A stretch of DNA of 64,000 nucleotides from Paenibacillus silvestris (GTDB taxonomy: Bacteria > Bacillota > Bacilli > Paenibacillales > NBRC-103111). The position numbers and the translations under genes are program-made. The DNA lies in NCBI RefSeq assembly GCF_009882985.1, contig NZ_WTUZ01000022.1, positions 657,065-721,064 of the forward strand, in the 5' to 3' direction. Each line of letters begins with the position of its first letter. The first letter of the stretch is position 1. Positions 16,743 to 25,254 of the stretch are shown piece after piece. The notes under the pieces were generated by a model. The model saw only the letters and a list, made by a program, of their open reading frames with translations. It did not search any database and was not told the origin of the DNA.

Positions 16743-17516
16743 TTACCGTCGTTCTTTCATGAAAGTACTAGGGTTAGTGCCATGCCATTTGCGAAATTGG
16801 TTGGTAAAGTGATTGTAGTTTTGAAAACCAACGTCATAACAGACGTCTGACGCGCTTCGCTGTGTATGCTCAAGCAGGAGAGCGGCTTGCTGAACCCGCA
16901 TGCGGTTGAGGGAATCAATGATGGAGTAGCCAGTGCTAGCTTTAAAAAGATGAGCAAGTCGCGATGGGGAAAGCCCGACATGCTGAGCTAATTCTTCGAT
17001 GCGGACAGGCTCTCGCATCTGCTGGGACAAGAGGTGGAGGACCTCTTCAATGCGAGGGTCCATCTTATGGCTTGTCTTCTGCGCCATGATGAGCAGGATT
17101 TCCCGCAAGGAGGAAAGAATCAGCTCAAACCAGTATTCCCCGCGCTCTCTGGAATCCTGCAGGATGCGTGCGAAAGCTTGATAGATGCGCTCCCGGAGCG
17201 ACTCGCTTTCAACGGTGAGGAAAAGCTGCTCCTCCTTAGGAAGCAGATTCGTTTCTGCGAGGATGGACGGAAAATGAGCCCAAACAAACTGCCAATGATG
17301 ACCTTTCCTTGTACCGTAATGCTGCGGTGTTCCTGGGGCAAGCAGCGTAAGATCACCTGCTCGGCAGCGTCTTTCCGTCCCATTCTGTTTGAAGTAACCT
17401 TCCCCGTCTAAGGTGAAGCAAAGCAGCCAATCCCTACGTCCTTCAGGGCGTATGGTGACATAGGAATCCGATTCATTGAAATGCCCGGCCAAGAATGTGT
17501 TTGCTTCAATATTCAT
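16743..17516 (-). CDS. AraC-family transcriptional regulator (cupin plus HTH)
   Basis: 257-residue regulator: an N-terminal AraC-type cupin sensor (about residues 10-140, 'GRRDWLLCFTLDGEGYF', 'LLAPGTPQHYG') and a C-terminal double HTH (about residues 160-255, 'IEELAQHVGLSPSRLAHLFK' and 'VCYDVGFQNYNHFTNQFRKW'). The start at ATG 17514-17516 (MNIEANTFLAGHF) has GGAAGGAG at a good distance; the longer frame to 17600 has none. It is divergent from the PhyH-type dioxygenase gene (17677) with a 160-bp shared control region, so it probably regulates that gene. Ligand unknown; sugars are common for the family. Confidence 0.9.
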   Translation of the reverse strand: MNIEANTFLAGHFNESDSYVTIRPEGRRDWLLCFTLDGEGYFKQNGTERRCRAGDLTLLAPGTPQHYGTRKGHHWQFVWAHFPSILAETNLLPKEEQLFLTVESESLRERIYQAFARILQDSRERGEYWFELILSSLREILLIMAQKTSHKMDPRIEEVLHLLSQQMREPVRIEELAQHVGLSPSRLAHLFKASTGYSIIDSLNRMRVQQAALLLEHTQRSASDVCYDVGFQNYNHFTNQFRKWHGTNPSTFMKERR

Positions 17517-17676
17517 GAAGATGACTCCTTCCAGAGAACAGGATGCTAATGATTTGAGTATATCAGAAAATAGCAGGATTGTAGGAATTATTAGCAGCAT
17601 TCTTACTTCTGTGAGAGCACATTATTCGGTATGCTGAAAGCAGGAAGAATACAAGATAACTTGGAGGGAAGATAAG

Positions 17677-18486
17677 ATGGGGAGCACATTGCTTAAACTA
17701 ACCATAGAGCAAAAACAGCATTTTGAACGTGAAGGTTATTTGATTGTTAAAGGCTTATTTTCAGAGGATAATTTGAGTGAAATTGATACCACTTTTGAAG
17801 ATATTTCGCTGCAGACGGTCCCCGGATATTTTGAACCTGATCTGCAGGCAGATGCCTCGGACCCTCTGAAGCGTTACCCGCGTGTCATGCATCCGCACCG
17901 CTTTAATGAGACGGCCAAGAAGTATATGCTGCATCAGCCTGTGATGGAGGTGCTAGCTGATTTGTATGAAGAGGAAGCACTGGCTGCTCAGAGTATGTTC
18001 TACTACAAACCGCCAGGCTCTCGCGGACAAGCGCTGCACCAGGATAACTTCTACTTGCAGGTTGAGCCCGGTAATTGTATTGCCGCATGGACAGCGATAG
18101 ATGCTGCAGATGAGCAAAACGGCGGTCTGCTCGTCGTACCCAAAACGAATACGTTGGATCTTTCTTGCCCAGATCTTGCAGACGCCAAAGAATCGTTCAC
18201 AACGCATTATGTGAAGCCGCCAAAAGACGAGAAGGCGATGCCTGTCATCATGGAGAGAGGCGACGTGCTGTTTTTTAACGGCAATCTGATCCACGGATCG
18301 TACCGCAACAAAACGAAGGATCGCTTCCGCAGAGCATTCATCTGCCATTATGCCAATGAATCCGCAACACACATTAATCAACACTATTGTCCGTTATACC
18401 GCCAAAACGGCGAATCCATCGATCTGGAAAATAACACAGCCGGTGGACCTTGCGGGACTGAATTCGAAGCGGCTTATCCGCATTAA
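17677..18486 (+). CDS. Phytanoyl-CoA dioxygenase (PhyH) family protein
   Basis: Fe(II)/2-oxoglutarate-dependent oxygenase (269 aa). The metal triad is visible: the HxD motif in 'ALHQDNFYLQVEPG', the distal His in 'FFNGNLIHGSYRN', and the 2-oxoglutarate-binding Arg in 'RFRRAFICHY'. 'WTAIDAADEQNGGLLVVP' is a family block. Substrate unknown: bacterial members hydroxylate small molecules, and ectoine hydroxylase is a relative, but no ectoine genes are near. ATG with GGAGGG upstream. Transcribed alone, divergent from an AraC regulator. Confidence 0.88.
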   Translation: MGSTLLKLTIEQKQHFEREGYLIVKGLFSEDNLSEIDTTFEDISLQTVPGYFEPDLQADASDPLKRYPRVMHPHRFNETAKKYMLHQPVMEVLADLYEEEALAAQSMFYYKPPGSRGQALHQDNFYLQVEPGNCIAAWTAIDAADEQNGGLLVVPKTNTLDLSCPDLADAKESFTTHYVKPPKDEKAMPVIMERGDVLFFNGNLIHGSYRNKTKDRFRRAFICHYANESATHINQHYCPLYRQNGESIDLENNTAGGPCGTEFEAAYPH

Positions 18487-18510
18487 GCCTATTTTTTAAG
18501 CAGAAAAACA

Positions 18511-18557
18511 AGGGACTCTCCTTAGGCCAATCATTGGTCGAGGGGGGTTCTTTTTAC
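18511..18557 (+). terminator. Terminator after the PhyH gene
   Basis: Inner stem GGCCAAT-C-ATTGGTC with a weaker outer stem GGACTCTCCT / AGGGGGGTTC and a T-run. It starts 25 bp after the stop codon. Confidence 0.65.
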
Positions 18558-18628
18558 ATTACAGCTAGGAATTGCGTTATTTGGTATGGAAAATTTTCAA
18601 TTGTTTACAATAGGGGAGGGGTGATGAA

Positions 18629-19564
18629 TTGATGATGCAGGGATGGATTGCGGGTCTCATGCTTTTCATGCAGATGAATGAAATGGCCGATCAGACAACC
18701 AAGGATGAAAGTTCTCAAATTCAAGCCAATGTGCAGCGTGAGGCTTACAGACTTGATTATGTTGACGTGCCGTTGATCAATAATGAACGATTGGATCGTC
18801 TTGTGACTGAAATGGAGAAGAAAGCGTACCGGAAGCCCGTCAACGCGACGATTAGCGATGCGGGAGGGATTGTGAAAGAAATTCCAGGAGCACAATTGAA
18901 TCGGCGCGCATTCGTGGAACAATTTTACAGGCAGTTTTACAGTGAGGGACCTTTGAAATTCGATGTTCCCGTACAGCCTATTTATCCGAAAGTAGATAGT
19001 GAGCTGCTTGCGAGCATCCGAGTGCATCCAATCGGCTATTATGTGACGTATTTTAATTCCAATAATAAGCACCGCTTCACGAATATTAAGCTTGCTACTC
19101 AGGCGATTAACAATTACGTAGTCCTCCCGAACGAAACGTTCTCCTTCAACCGGGTGGTTGGTGTTCGAACGCGTGGAAGAGGTTATATGCCTGCGAAAGT
19201 CATTGTCAGAGGAGAATTTTCTGAAGGGATCGGCGGCGGTATTTGTCAAACCTCTTCGACCCTTTTTAATGCGGCGGATCGGGCGGGTCTTACGATTGTA
19301 GAAAGGTACTCCCACAGCAGATCTGTGCCCTACGTACCTTCAGGAAGAGACGCGACGGTGAATTGGGGGGGGCCGGATTTCAGCTTCAAAAATAACTATA
19401 ATCAACCGATCCTCATCAGAGCACAGGCTCTGCCGGGCAGAGTCTATGTCAGCATCTACTCCTCGGAGTTGATTAATCATAAGCCGCGGCACGTCCCGGG
19501 CGCTTCCAAAGCGATCCCGGAAGAAATAACGGCAGGAGCAGAAGCTGGAAATTCAGACTCTTAG
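18629..19564 (+). CDS. VanW family protein
   Basis: 311-residue protein with a short N-terminal hydrophobic stretch ('WIAGLMLFMQM', uncertain signal or anchor), an alpha/beta 'YkuD-like' pre-domain region (about residues 30-130), and the VanW domain (about residues 135-285): 'NYVVLPNETFSFNRVVG', 'GGGICQTSSTLFNAADRAGL', 'IVERYSHSRSVPYVPSGRDA' and 'FKNNYNQPILIRA'. VanW proteins are found on the Gram-positive cell surface and several are linked to sporulation or the cell wall; their activity is not known. Possible starts are TTG 18629 and ATG 18632 or 18635, downstream of GGGGAGGGG. No linked cell-wall operon. Confidence 0.85.
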   Translation: MMMQGWIAGLMLFMQMNEMADQTTKDESSQIQANVQREAYRLDYVDVPLINNERLDRLVTEMEKKAYRKPVNATISDAGGIVKEIPGAQLNRRAFVEQFYRQFYSEGPLKFDVPVQPIYPKVDSELLASIRVHPIGYYVTYFNSNNKHRFTNIKLATQAINNYVVLPNETFSFNRVVGVRTRGRGYMPAKVIVRGEFSEGIGGGICQTSSTLFNAADRAGLTIVERYSHSRSVPYVPSGRDATVNWGGPDFSFKNNYNQPILIRAQALPGRVYVSIYSSELINHKPRHVPGASKAIPEEITAGAEAGNSDS

Positions 19565-19688
19565 ACGATGAGAGGTCAATATATGCATATTTCACAAAAT
19601 TAAAGCAAAAAATCACAAGACTTCACTTCCACCTTCGGCTAAAATAAAGGGCAGATCATTCAGGTCGAGAAAGGTGGAAATTCGCTTT

Positions 19689-21089
19689 ATGAAAACGTTT
19701 TTAGATGAAAACTTCCTACTTACTAATGAAACCGCTGTTCATTTGTTCCACGAATATGCCAAAGATCTGCCGATTATTGACTATCACTGCCACTTGAGCC
19801 CAAAAGAGATTTATGAAAATAAACAATTCAATAACATTACGGAAGCTTGGCTATACGGCGACCACTATAAGTGGAGAATGATGCGCGCTAACGGCGTTGA
19901 AGAGAATAAAGTTACTGGCGAAGCTAGCGATTATGATCGTTTCGTTGCTTGGGCAGGTACGCTGCCAATGGCAATCGGCAACCCGCTGTACCACTGGTCC
20001 CACATGGAGCTTCGCACCTACTTTGGTGTGAACGACCTGATCAATGAACAGAATGCGCCTGCCATTTGGGAAAAAGTGAACGCGAAGCTGGCTGAAGGCG
20101 GTTCACGCGCCAGGGACCTGATCACGAATTCCAAAGTAACCGTCATCTGCACAACGGATGATCCTATTGATTCCTTGGAGTATCACATCAAAATCAAGGA
20201 AATCAAAGATTTCCAAACCCAAGTGCTGCCGTCTTTCCGCCCTGACAAAGCGCTTGAAATTAACCGGGCTACGTTCCTTCCGTGGATCGCTCAATTGGAA
20301 AAAGCGGCAGGCCTCACGATCTCCTCTTACGACGACCTGCTTGCAGGGCTTGAGAGCAGAGCTGAATTTTTTAATTCCGTAGGCTGTAAAGTGTCTGACC
20401 ATGCTTTGGATTACGTGCCTTTTGCGGTGGCGACCAAAGAAGAAGTTGAACAGATTTTCAAATCGGCCCTGGCTGGTAACGCAGTTAGTTTGGAAGATGA
20501 GAAAAAATATAAAGCATTCACGTTGTTGTTCCTAGGCGGCATTTATAAAAAGCTGGATTGGGCGATGCAGTACCATATCAACGCGTCCCGTAACAATAAT
20601 GGACAAGCTTTTGCAACACTCGGACCGGACACAGGATTTGATTCCATCAACGATAGCCCTGTAGCTAGCGCGCTTACTGGTTTACTGTCCTCTCTAGCTG
20701 TAGCGGATTCGCTGCCAAGAACCATTTTGTACTCATTGAACGCGCGTGATAATGAAATTCTTGCTTCGCTGATGGGCAGCTTCCAAGGTGACGGGATCCC
20801 TGGCAAAATTCAGCTTGGCGCCGCTTGGTGGTTTAACGATACGAAAGACGGCATGGTTTCACAGATGAAATCGCTCGGCAACTTCGGTTTGCTTGGTCGT
20901 TTCGTCGGCATGCTTACCGACTCCAGAAGCTTCTTGTCGTACACGCGACATGATTATTTCCGCAGAATTTTGTGCAACATGATCGGCGAATGGGTGGAAG
21001 ACGGCGAGTTCCCCAACGATGAGCAGCTGCTCAAGCAGTTGGTTCAGGGCATTTCCTACAATAACGCGAAACAATATTTTGCGTTTTAA
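19689..21089 (+). CDS. uxaC: Glucuronate/galacturonate isomerase
   Basis: Uronate isomerase (466 aa) of the amidohydrolase-like superfamily: D-glucuronate to D-fructuronate and D-galacturonate to D-tagaturonate. N-terminal metal motif 'IDYHCHLSPKEI' and family blocks 'WKMMRANG'-like 'WRMMRANGVEENKVTGEASD', 'CTTDDPIDSLEYH' and 'SFRPDKAL' are clear; the C-terminal part has 'LGAAWWFNDTKDGM' and 'LTDSRSFLSYTRHDYFRRIL'. The start is ATG 19689 (MKTFLDENFLL) with AAAGGTGG upstream; the open frame from GTG 19674 overlaps that ribosome site. It stands alone here, without uxuA, uxaB or kdgK. A terminator follows directly. Confidence 0.95.
   Translation: MKTFLDENFLLTNETAVHLFHEYAKDLPIIDYHCHLSPKEIYENKQFNNITEAWLYGDHYKWRMMRANGVEENKVTGEASDYDRFVAWAGTLPMAIGNPLYHWSHMELRTYFGVNDLINEQNAPAIWEKVNAKLAEGGSRARDLITNSKVTVICTTDDPIDSLEYHIKIKEIKDFQTQVLPSFRPDKALEINRATFLPWIAQLEKAAGLTISSYDDLLAGLESRAEFFNSVGCKVSDHALDYVPFAVATKEEVEQIFKSALAGNAVSLEDEKKYKAFTLLFLGGIYKKLDWAMQYHINASRNNNGQAFATLGPDTGFDSINDSPVASALTGLLSSLAVADSLPRTILYSLNARDNEILASLMGSFQGDGIPGKIQLGAAWWFNDTKDGMVSQMKSLGNFGLLGRFVGMLTDSRSFLSYTRHDYFRRILCNMIGEWVEDGEFPNDEQLLKQLVQGISYNNAKQYFAF
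19690..19703. promoter_or_regulatory. cre-like site overlapping the uxaC start codon
   Basis: TGAAAACGTTTTTA fits the cre consensus except for one base (T for C at position 13), and contains the perfect palindrome AAAACGTTTT. It overlaps the uxaC start codon at 19689. Intragenic cre sites near starts are known to act as roadblocks in Bacillus; this one is only a candidate. Confidence 0.35.
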
Positions 21090-21094
21090 AAGAT

Positions 21095-21141
21095 AAAGGC
21101 TTCCCACAAGTAGAGTTATCTGCTTGTGGGGAGCCTTTTTT
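21095..21141 (+). terminator. Terminator after uxaC
   Basis: AAAGGCTTCCCACAAG / CTTGTGGGGAGCCTTTTTT, a strong stem-loop with T-run starting 5 bp after the uxaC stop. Confidence 0.92.
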
Positions 21142-21350
21142 GTTTTGTGGACGCGCGGCTTGGCGCGCTTGTGAGCAGGTGGGGGGAGGTGGTGAGGGGG
21201 ATCGCGAGCTGCTGGGTTGTATAACAGCCAGTAAGAAGCACGGTGTTACAAGCCACCGCCGCGAAGCAGCTGCAAGCTGCAAGCACGAAACAAGTGCAAC
21301 TAGCAAGGCCATGCAACTAGCAAACCCCATACAACTAGTCACAAGCCCCT

Positions 21351-21532
21351 ACTCTCAAGTAGCATCATCATTACCAGCAACAGCTACCAAACAGGAGTAG
21401 CAGGTCCCTAACACTAACTAGTCTTAAGGCATACTCTCAAGTAGCATCATCATTCCCAGCAGCAGCCACCAAACAGGAGTAGCAGGCCCCTAACACTAAC
21501 TAGTCTTAAGGCATACTCTCAAGTAGCATCCA
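21351..21532. repeat. 82-bp tandem repeat, about 2.2 copies
   Basis: Two copies at 21351-21432 and 21433-21514 differ at only about four positions; a third starts at 21515 and breaks off after ACTCTCAAGTAGCATC. The unit contains AACACTAACTAGTCTTAAGG. Not a CRISPR: there are no unique spacers. Confidence 0.92.
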
Positions 21533-21572
21533 CCAATATCAGCATCAATCACCATGCACAATCAAAATAACA

Positions 21573-21748
21573 GGAAATTATCCTGTTAATATCGTACAAT
21601 TTTACTAGTTAATTCCAAATAGATGGAAATTCTCCTGCTAATTCAATCGCATATCCTCAGATCATGCCATTTCAAGGAAATTAGAGGTAGAATTTCCATC
21701 TAATTTGCATTAGCATTCTCGAAAGGGAAAATTAACAGTACTTTTTCC
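21573..21748. repeat. Four-unit nested-palindrome repeat, GGAAATT family (copy E)
   Basis: Forward units at 21573-21592 (GGAAATTATCCTGTTAAT) and 21625-21644 (GGAAATTCTCCTGCTAAT); reverse units at 21678-21697 and 21729-21748, reading GGAAATTCTACCTCTAAT and GGAAAAAGTACTGTTAAT on the minus strand. Steps are 52, 53 and 51 bp, nearly the same geometry as the GGAACTAC copies although the unit sequence differs. Confidence 0.8.
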
Positions 21749-21770
21749 AGTTATTCTCCAGTTTCTCTCC

Positions 21771-21812
21771 ATCTACTCCCCATCTACTCCCCATCTACTC
21801 CCCATCTACTCC
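21771..21812. repeat. 11-bp minisatellite
   Basis: ATCTACTCCCC repeated at 21771, 21782 and 21793, with a partial fourth copy at 21804. The period is 11 bp. Confidence 0.85.
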
Positions 21813-21845
21813 ATCTCTCTCCATCCAACGCGATCCACCCACCAA

Positions 21846-22670
21846 CTACTGGCTGAGCCGCATCAGCTTCCGGCACTCAAGCGGCGTCTGCGAAGTGACC
21901 TGCTTAAACACGCGGCCGAAATGGGCGACGCTATCGAAGCCGGACTGCTCCGCAATGTGAATCACCTTCAGCTTCGTTTCTCGTAGCAGACGCTGAGCTT
22001 CCCGAATCCGCACATTGTTCAAGTATTCAACGAATGAGAATCCCGTCGTCTCTTTAAAAGATCGGCAAAAATAGCTGGGACTGATATAAAACGTCTCCGA
22101 GATCGAAGCAAGCGTCAGCCGATTCCGGTAATGCTCGTTGATATAAGCCACAATTTCAAAAATTTTGGGATTGTGGGATTGCGGCGCGTGATCTTGCGCC
22201 GTGCTGATCCTGTCCGTCATACGTGAGCAGAAGATCAACAGCTGCGTAAACAGCGCGCGGCTGTTTAATTGCCACCCACCGAGCGCTTGCTGCTGCTCCC
22301 GAAGCAGTTGAAACAGCAGATTCTCAACGAGGGTACGATTCGTACCGCTCAGCGAGAATACATGCTGCTTTTGCACAAAAGGCACAAGCAGGTGCGTGGA
22401 CGCATCCTCACCAATGGAGCGAATCCATCGATCATCGAAGCTGAGCAAAATGCGCTCATGAGTCTCTTCGTCGACATTTCGTGTTTTGTGCAGCTGATTT
22501 TTATCGATAAAAACGAGATCGCCTTCCTGAATGAAGTACGACCGATCTTGTATAAAGTAATAGCGTTTGCCACTGAGCAAATAGTAGATTTCATAATGAT
22601 CATGGAAATGATTCACCTGCATGGAGTAGGGACGATCTCTGCGCAGTCTTTCAATTTCATATTGGATCAC
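21846..22670 (-). CDS. AraC-family transcriptional regulator
   Basis: 274-residue regulator with an N-terminal cupin sensor ('VNHFHDHYEIYYLLSGKRYY', 'LVFIDKNQLHKT') and C-terminal double HTH ('LTLASISETFYISPSYFCRS', 'HIAEQSGFDSVAHFGRVFKQ'). I choose GTG 22668-22670, 6 bp after AGAGGTG, giving MIQYEIERL; GTG 22691 is an alternative with no ribosome site. It is divergent from a Gfo/Idh/MocA oxidoreductase and a hydrolase, which it probably controls. Sugar or sugar-derivative sensing is likely by family and context. Confidence 0.9.
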   Translation of the reverse strand: MIQYEIERLRRDRPYSMQVNHFHDHYEIYYLLSGKRYYFIQDRSYFIQEGDLVFIDKNQLHKTRNVDEETHERILLSFDDRWIRSIGEDASTHLLVPFVQKQHVFSLSGTNRTLVENLLFQLLREQQQALGGWQLNSRALFTQLLIFCSRMTDRISTAQDHAPQSHNPKIFEIVAYINEHYRNRLTLASISETFYISPSYFCRSFKETTGFSFVEYLNNVRIREAQRLLRETKLKVIHIAEQSGFDSVAHFGRVFKQVTSQTPLECRKLMRLSQ

Positions 22671-22829
22671 AAGGGACACCTCTTCGATCACTCAAACTAA
22701 AATGTACTGTTATTATAGCAAAATATGCAAGGATTGAAAGACATTAGATAAGATTTGATTAGAAACACAGCAAATATTGTATTAATCTTGAGGTAAGAAA
22801 ACTTAATCTCGAGAGGGGCTTAACCGGTT

Positions 22830-24113
22830 ATGAAAAAACGTTATGCAGTCGTCGGCACCGGAGGACGGGCCGAATTTTTCTATGGCGCTATTGTAAGGGA
22901 TTTCCAAGATACATCTGAATTGGTTGCCATCTGCGATATTAATCAAACGAGAATGGATTTTACAAACGGTTTGCTGCAAAAAAAATACGAATATAAGGCT
23001 GTCCCTACGTATAAAGCACATGAATTCGAAGAGATGATCCGTAGAGAAAAACCGGATTATGTCATTGTAACTTCCGTTGATCGCACGCACCACACGTACA
23101 TTATTAAAGCGATGGAGCTAGGTTGCGATGTGATTTCGGAGAAACCGATGACGGTGGATGAAGAGAAGTGTCAAGAGATTCTCGACGCCATCAAGCGGAC
23201 AGGTCGTCAGCTTCGCGTAACCTTCAATTACCGGTATGCACCGCACAATACGAAAATCCGCGAGCTGATTATGGATGGAACCATTGGCGACGTTCACTCC
23301 GTGCACTTCGAGTGGCTGCTGAATACCCAGCATGGGGCGGACTATTTCCGCAGATGGCACCGGGATAAGCGCAATGGCGGCGGTCTGCTCGTACACAAAT
23401 CGACGCATCATTTTGACCTCGTGAACTTCTGGTTGGGAACACGTCCTGAAACAGTTTATGCAATGGGTGGATTGATGTTCTACGGCAGAGAAAATGCCGA
23501 GAAACGTGGCGAGACCAAGTTCTATCAACGCGCGACAGGCAACGAGAATGCGAAGGATGATCCGTTTGCACTGCATTTGGATAAGAACGAGCACCTCAAA
23601 GGCTTATATTTAAATGCGGAGCATGAAGACGGCTATCAGCGCGATCAAAGTGTTTTCGGCGACGGGATTAGCATCGAAGATACGATGGGCGTAATGGTTC
23701 GCTACAAAAATAAAGCGATTCTCACCTACTCTCTGAATGCTTACATGCCATGGGAAGGCTTTAACGTGCATATTAACGGCAGTAAAGGCCGTATTGAAAT
23801 GAGAGTCGTTGAGCAATCCTACGTCAATTCCGGCGGCAAAAAAGAAGACGAAGGCGCTTTGAAGGAGAAAACGATTAAGGTATTCCCTATGTTCGCAGCC
23901 CCTTATCAGGTTCAAATTGAAGAAGGCGTTGGCGGTCACGGTGGCGGAGACCCTGTGCTGCTTCGTGATATTTTTGAAAAAGCATCGGACGATCGCTTCC
24001 AAAGAGCAGCCTCTCATGTAGACGGCGCTATGTCCATCCTTACTGGCATCGCGGGCAACATTTCACTGCGCACAGGACAACCCGTTGCGGTCGATAAGCT
24101 AGTCACTTTTTAA
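22830..24113 (+). CDS. Gfo/Idh/MocA family oxidoreductase
   Basis: NAD(P)-dependent sugar or cyclitol dehydrogenase family (427 aa). The N-terminal Rossmann fold starts 'YAVVGTGGRAEFFYGAIV', with the conserved 'SEKPMTVDEEKC' (EKP lysine) near residue 98. The C-terminal alpha/beta domain carries 'RRWHRDKRNGGGLLVHKSTH', with a His in the expected catalytic region. It is longer than typical members (about 350 aa). Substrate unknown. ATG with GAGGGG upstream. It forms a two-gene unit with the hydrolase 22 bp downstream, opposite an AraC regulator: a small carbohydrate-processing locus. Confidence 0.9.
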   Translation: MKKRYAVVGTGGRAEFFYGAIVRDFQDTSELVAICDINQTRMDFTNGLLQKKYEYKAVPTYKAHEFEEMIRREKPDYVIVTSVDRTHHTYIIKAMELGCDVISEKPMTVDEEKCQEILDAIKRTGRQLRVTFNYRYAPHNTKIRELIMDGTIGDVHSVHFEWLLNTQHGADYFRRWHRDKRNGGGLLVHKSTHHFDLVNFWLGTRPETVYAMGGLMFYGRENAEKRGETKFYQRATGNENAKDDPFALHLDKNEHLKGLYLNAEHEDGYQRDQSVFGDGISIEDTMGVMVRYKNKAILTYSLNAYMPWEGFNVHINGSKGRIEMRVVEQSYVNSGGKKEDEGALKEKTIKVFPMFAAPYQVQIEEGVGGHGGGDPVLLRDIFEKASDDRFQRAASHVDGAMSILTGIAGNISLRTGQPVAVDKLVTF

Positions 24114-24135
24114 CAAATGAGAGTGAGGAGACGGT

Positions 24136-25176
24136 ATGTGGAATCCAGATGCCATCATGGAGAATCTCTATCTCTCCTATGAGCAGAAACGTCTAGCGCA
24201 GATGAGGGAAGAGAGTGCTGACCAGACTAGGGAGAGGCTTAAGCAAGGGCTAGCTAATTCGTTGCAGATAGGATTGATGACGAAGGATGAGCTTAGTCCT
24301 GTTCTCCTTGAGCGTGTCGAACGGAAGGATCATATTCAGGAGCGAATCGAATTTGGGACTGTATCGGGTTTCCGTGTCCCTGCTTATGTGCTAATCCCCA
24401 AGGGTAAAAAAGAGCGATCAGCCGCTGTCCTTGCCCTGCATGGGCATGGCTATGGCAGCAGGCAGATTTCCGGTATGCATGCAGATGGCACCGAAAATAC
24501 CGGAGAACCGGATTCTCATGGCAATTATGCACTTGAATTAGTGAAACGCGGCTTCATCGTCATGGTGCCGGAAATTATCGGTTTCGGCGATCGCCGATTG
24601 GCCGAGGAGCTGAAGGATGGGAAAGTTGGCAACTCTTCTTGCCAAGCGCTTGCTTCCCATCTGCTGCTGTATGGCATATCGCTGGCAGGGCTGCGCGTGC
24701 AGGAAGCGCAGCGAGCCATCGATTATCTGCTGACGCGCGAGGATGTCGAAGGCGACAGCGTAGGCTGCTTTGGCTTCTCAGGCGGTGCCTTAATTGCTTC
24801 TTACGCAGCAGCTTTGGATGAACGCGTCAAAGCTACCGTGTTATGCGCATTTCCGAATACGTTCAAGGGCAGCATTATGCATCTTCGGCACTGCATTGAC
24901 AACTACTTGCCAGGCGCGCTGGCCTACGCGGAGCTGCCTGACTTAATGGGGCTAATTGCACCTCGTTCGTTATTCATTGCTTCTGGCAGGCAAGATCGGA
25001 TTTTCCCGGTAGCTACGACGGAAGTAGCGATTGAGCAATTGAAGGGCGAGTACACGCGAGCTGGTGCGGCTGAGCGGTTGGGATTCCATCTATACGAGGG
25101 TAAGCACGAAGTGAATGGGAGCCAGGCGTATCCTTGGCTTGTCGAGGCTATGAGCAAAGAGCTGTCCGGTAATTAA
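24136..25176 (+). CDS. Alpha/beta hydrolase (acetyl-xylan-esterase-like)
   Basis: 346-residue serine hydrolase. Features: oxyanion region 'AVLALHGHGYGSRQISG', nucleophile elbow 'GFSGGAL' (G-x-S-x-G), the acid near 'ASGRQDRIFPV', and the catalytic His in 'YEGKHEVNG'. The N-terminus is a long helical stretch. It resembles large cytoplasmic esterases of the dienelactone hydrolase/acetyl-xylan esterase group. No signal peptide, so it acts inside the cell. It starts 22 bp after the oxidoreductase stop, with GAGTGAGGAG upstream, and likely acts on the same sugar route, for example by removing an acyl group. Confidence 0.85.
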   Translation: MWNPDAIMENLYLSYEQKRLAQMREESADQTRERLKQGLANSLQIGLMTKDELSPVLLERVERKDHIQERIEFGTVSGFRVPAYVLIPKGKKERSAAVLALHGHGYGSRQISGMHADGTENTGEPDSHGNYALELVKRGFIVMVPEIIGFGDRRLAEELKDGKVGNSSCQALASHLLLYGISLAGLRVQEAQRAIDYLLTREDVEGDSVGCFGFSGGALIASYAAALDERVKATVLCAFPNTFKGSIMHLRHCIDNYLPGALAYAELPDLMGLIAPRSLFIASGRQDRIFPVATTEVAIEQLKGEYTRAGAAERLGFHLYEGKHEVNGSQAYPWLVEAMSKELSGN

Positions 25177-25254
25177 CCGGCGGCTCTTTCTGCTTTCTAT
25201 CGCTATCTTTCTATGCTACCCTTTAGGGAGAGTTAACAAGGTGGTGTGCTTCTT

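Larger units (their letters stand above)
21142..21845. other. Non-coding convergent gap between uxaC and an AraC gene, rich in repeats
   Basis: About 700 bp without a credible gene. It holds, in order, a stretch of loosely repeated CAACTAG words (21290-21340), an 82-bp tandem repeat, a four-unit GGA repeat and an 11-bp minisatellite. It is the densest repeat region of the window. Confidence 0.8.

Noticed and set aside
21351-21540. Possible CRISPR array in the uxaC downstream gap
   Set aside because: The repeats are 82 bp and directly tandem with no unique spacers, and no cas genes are nearby.
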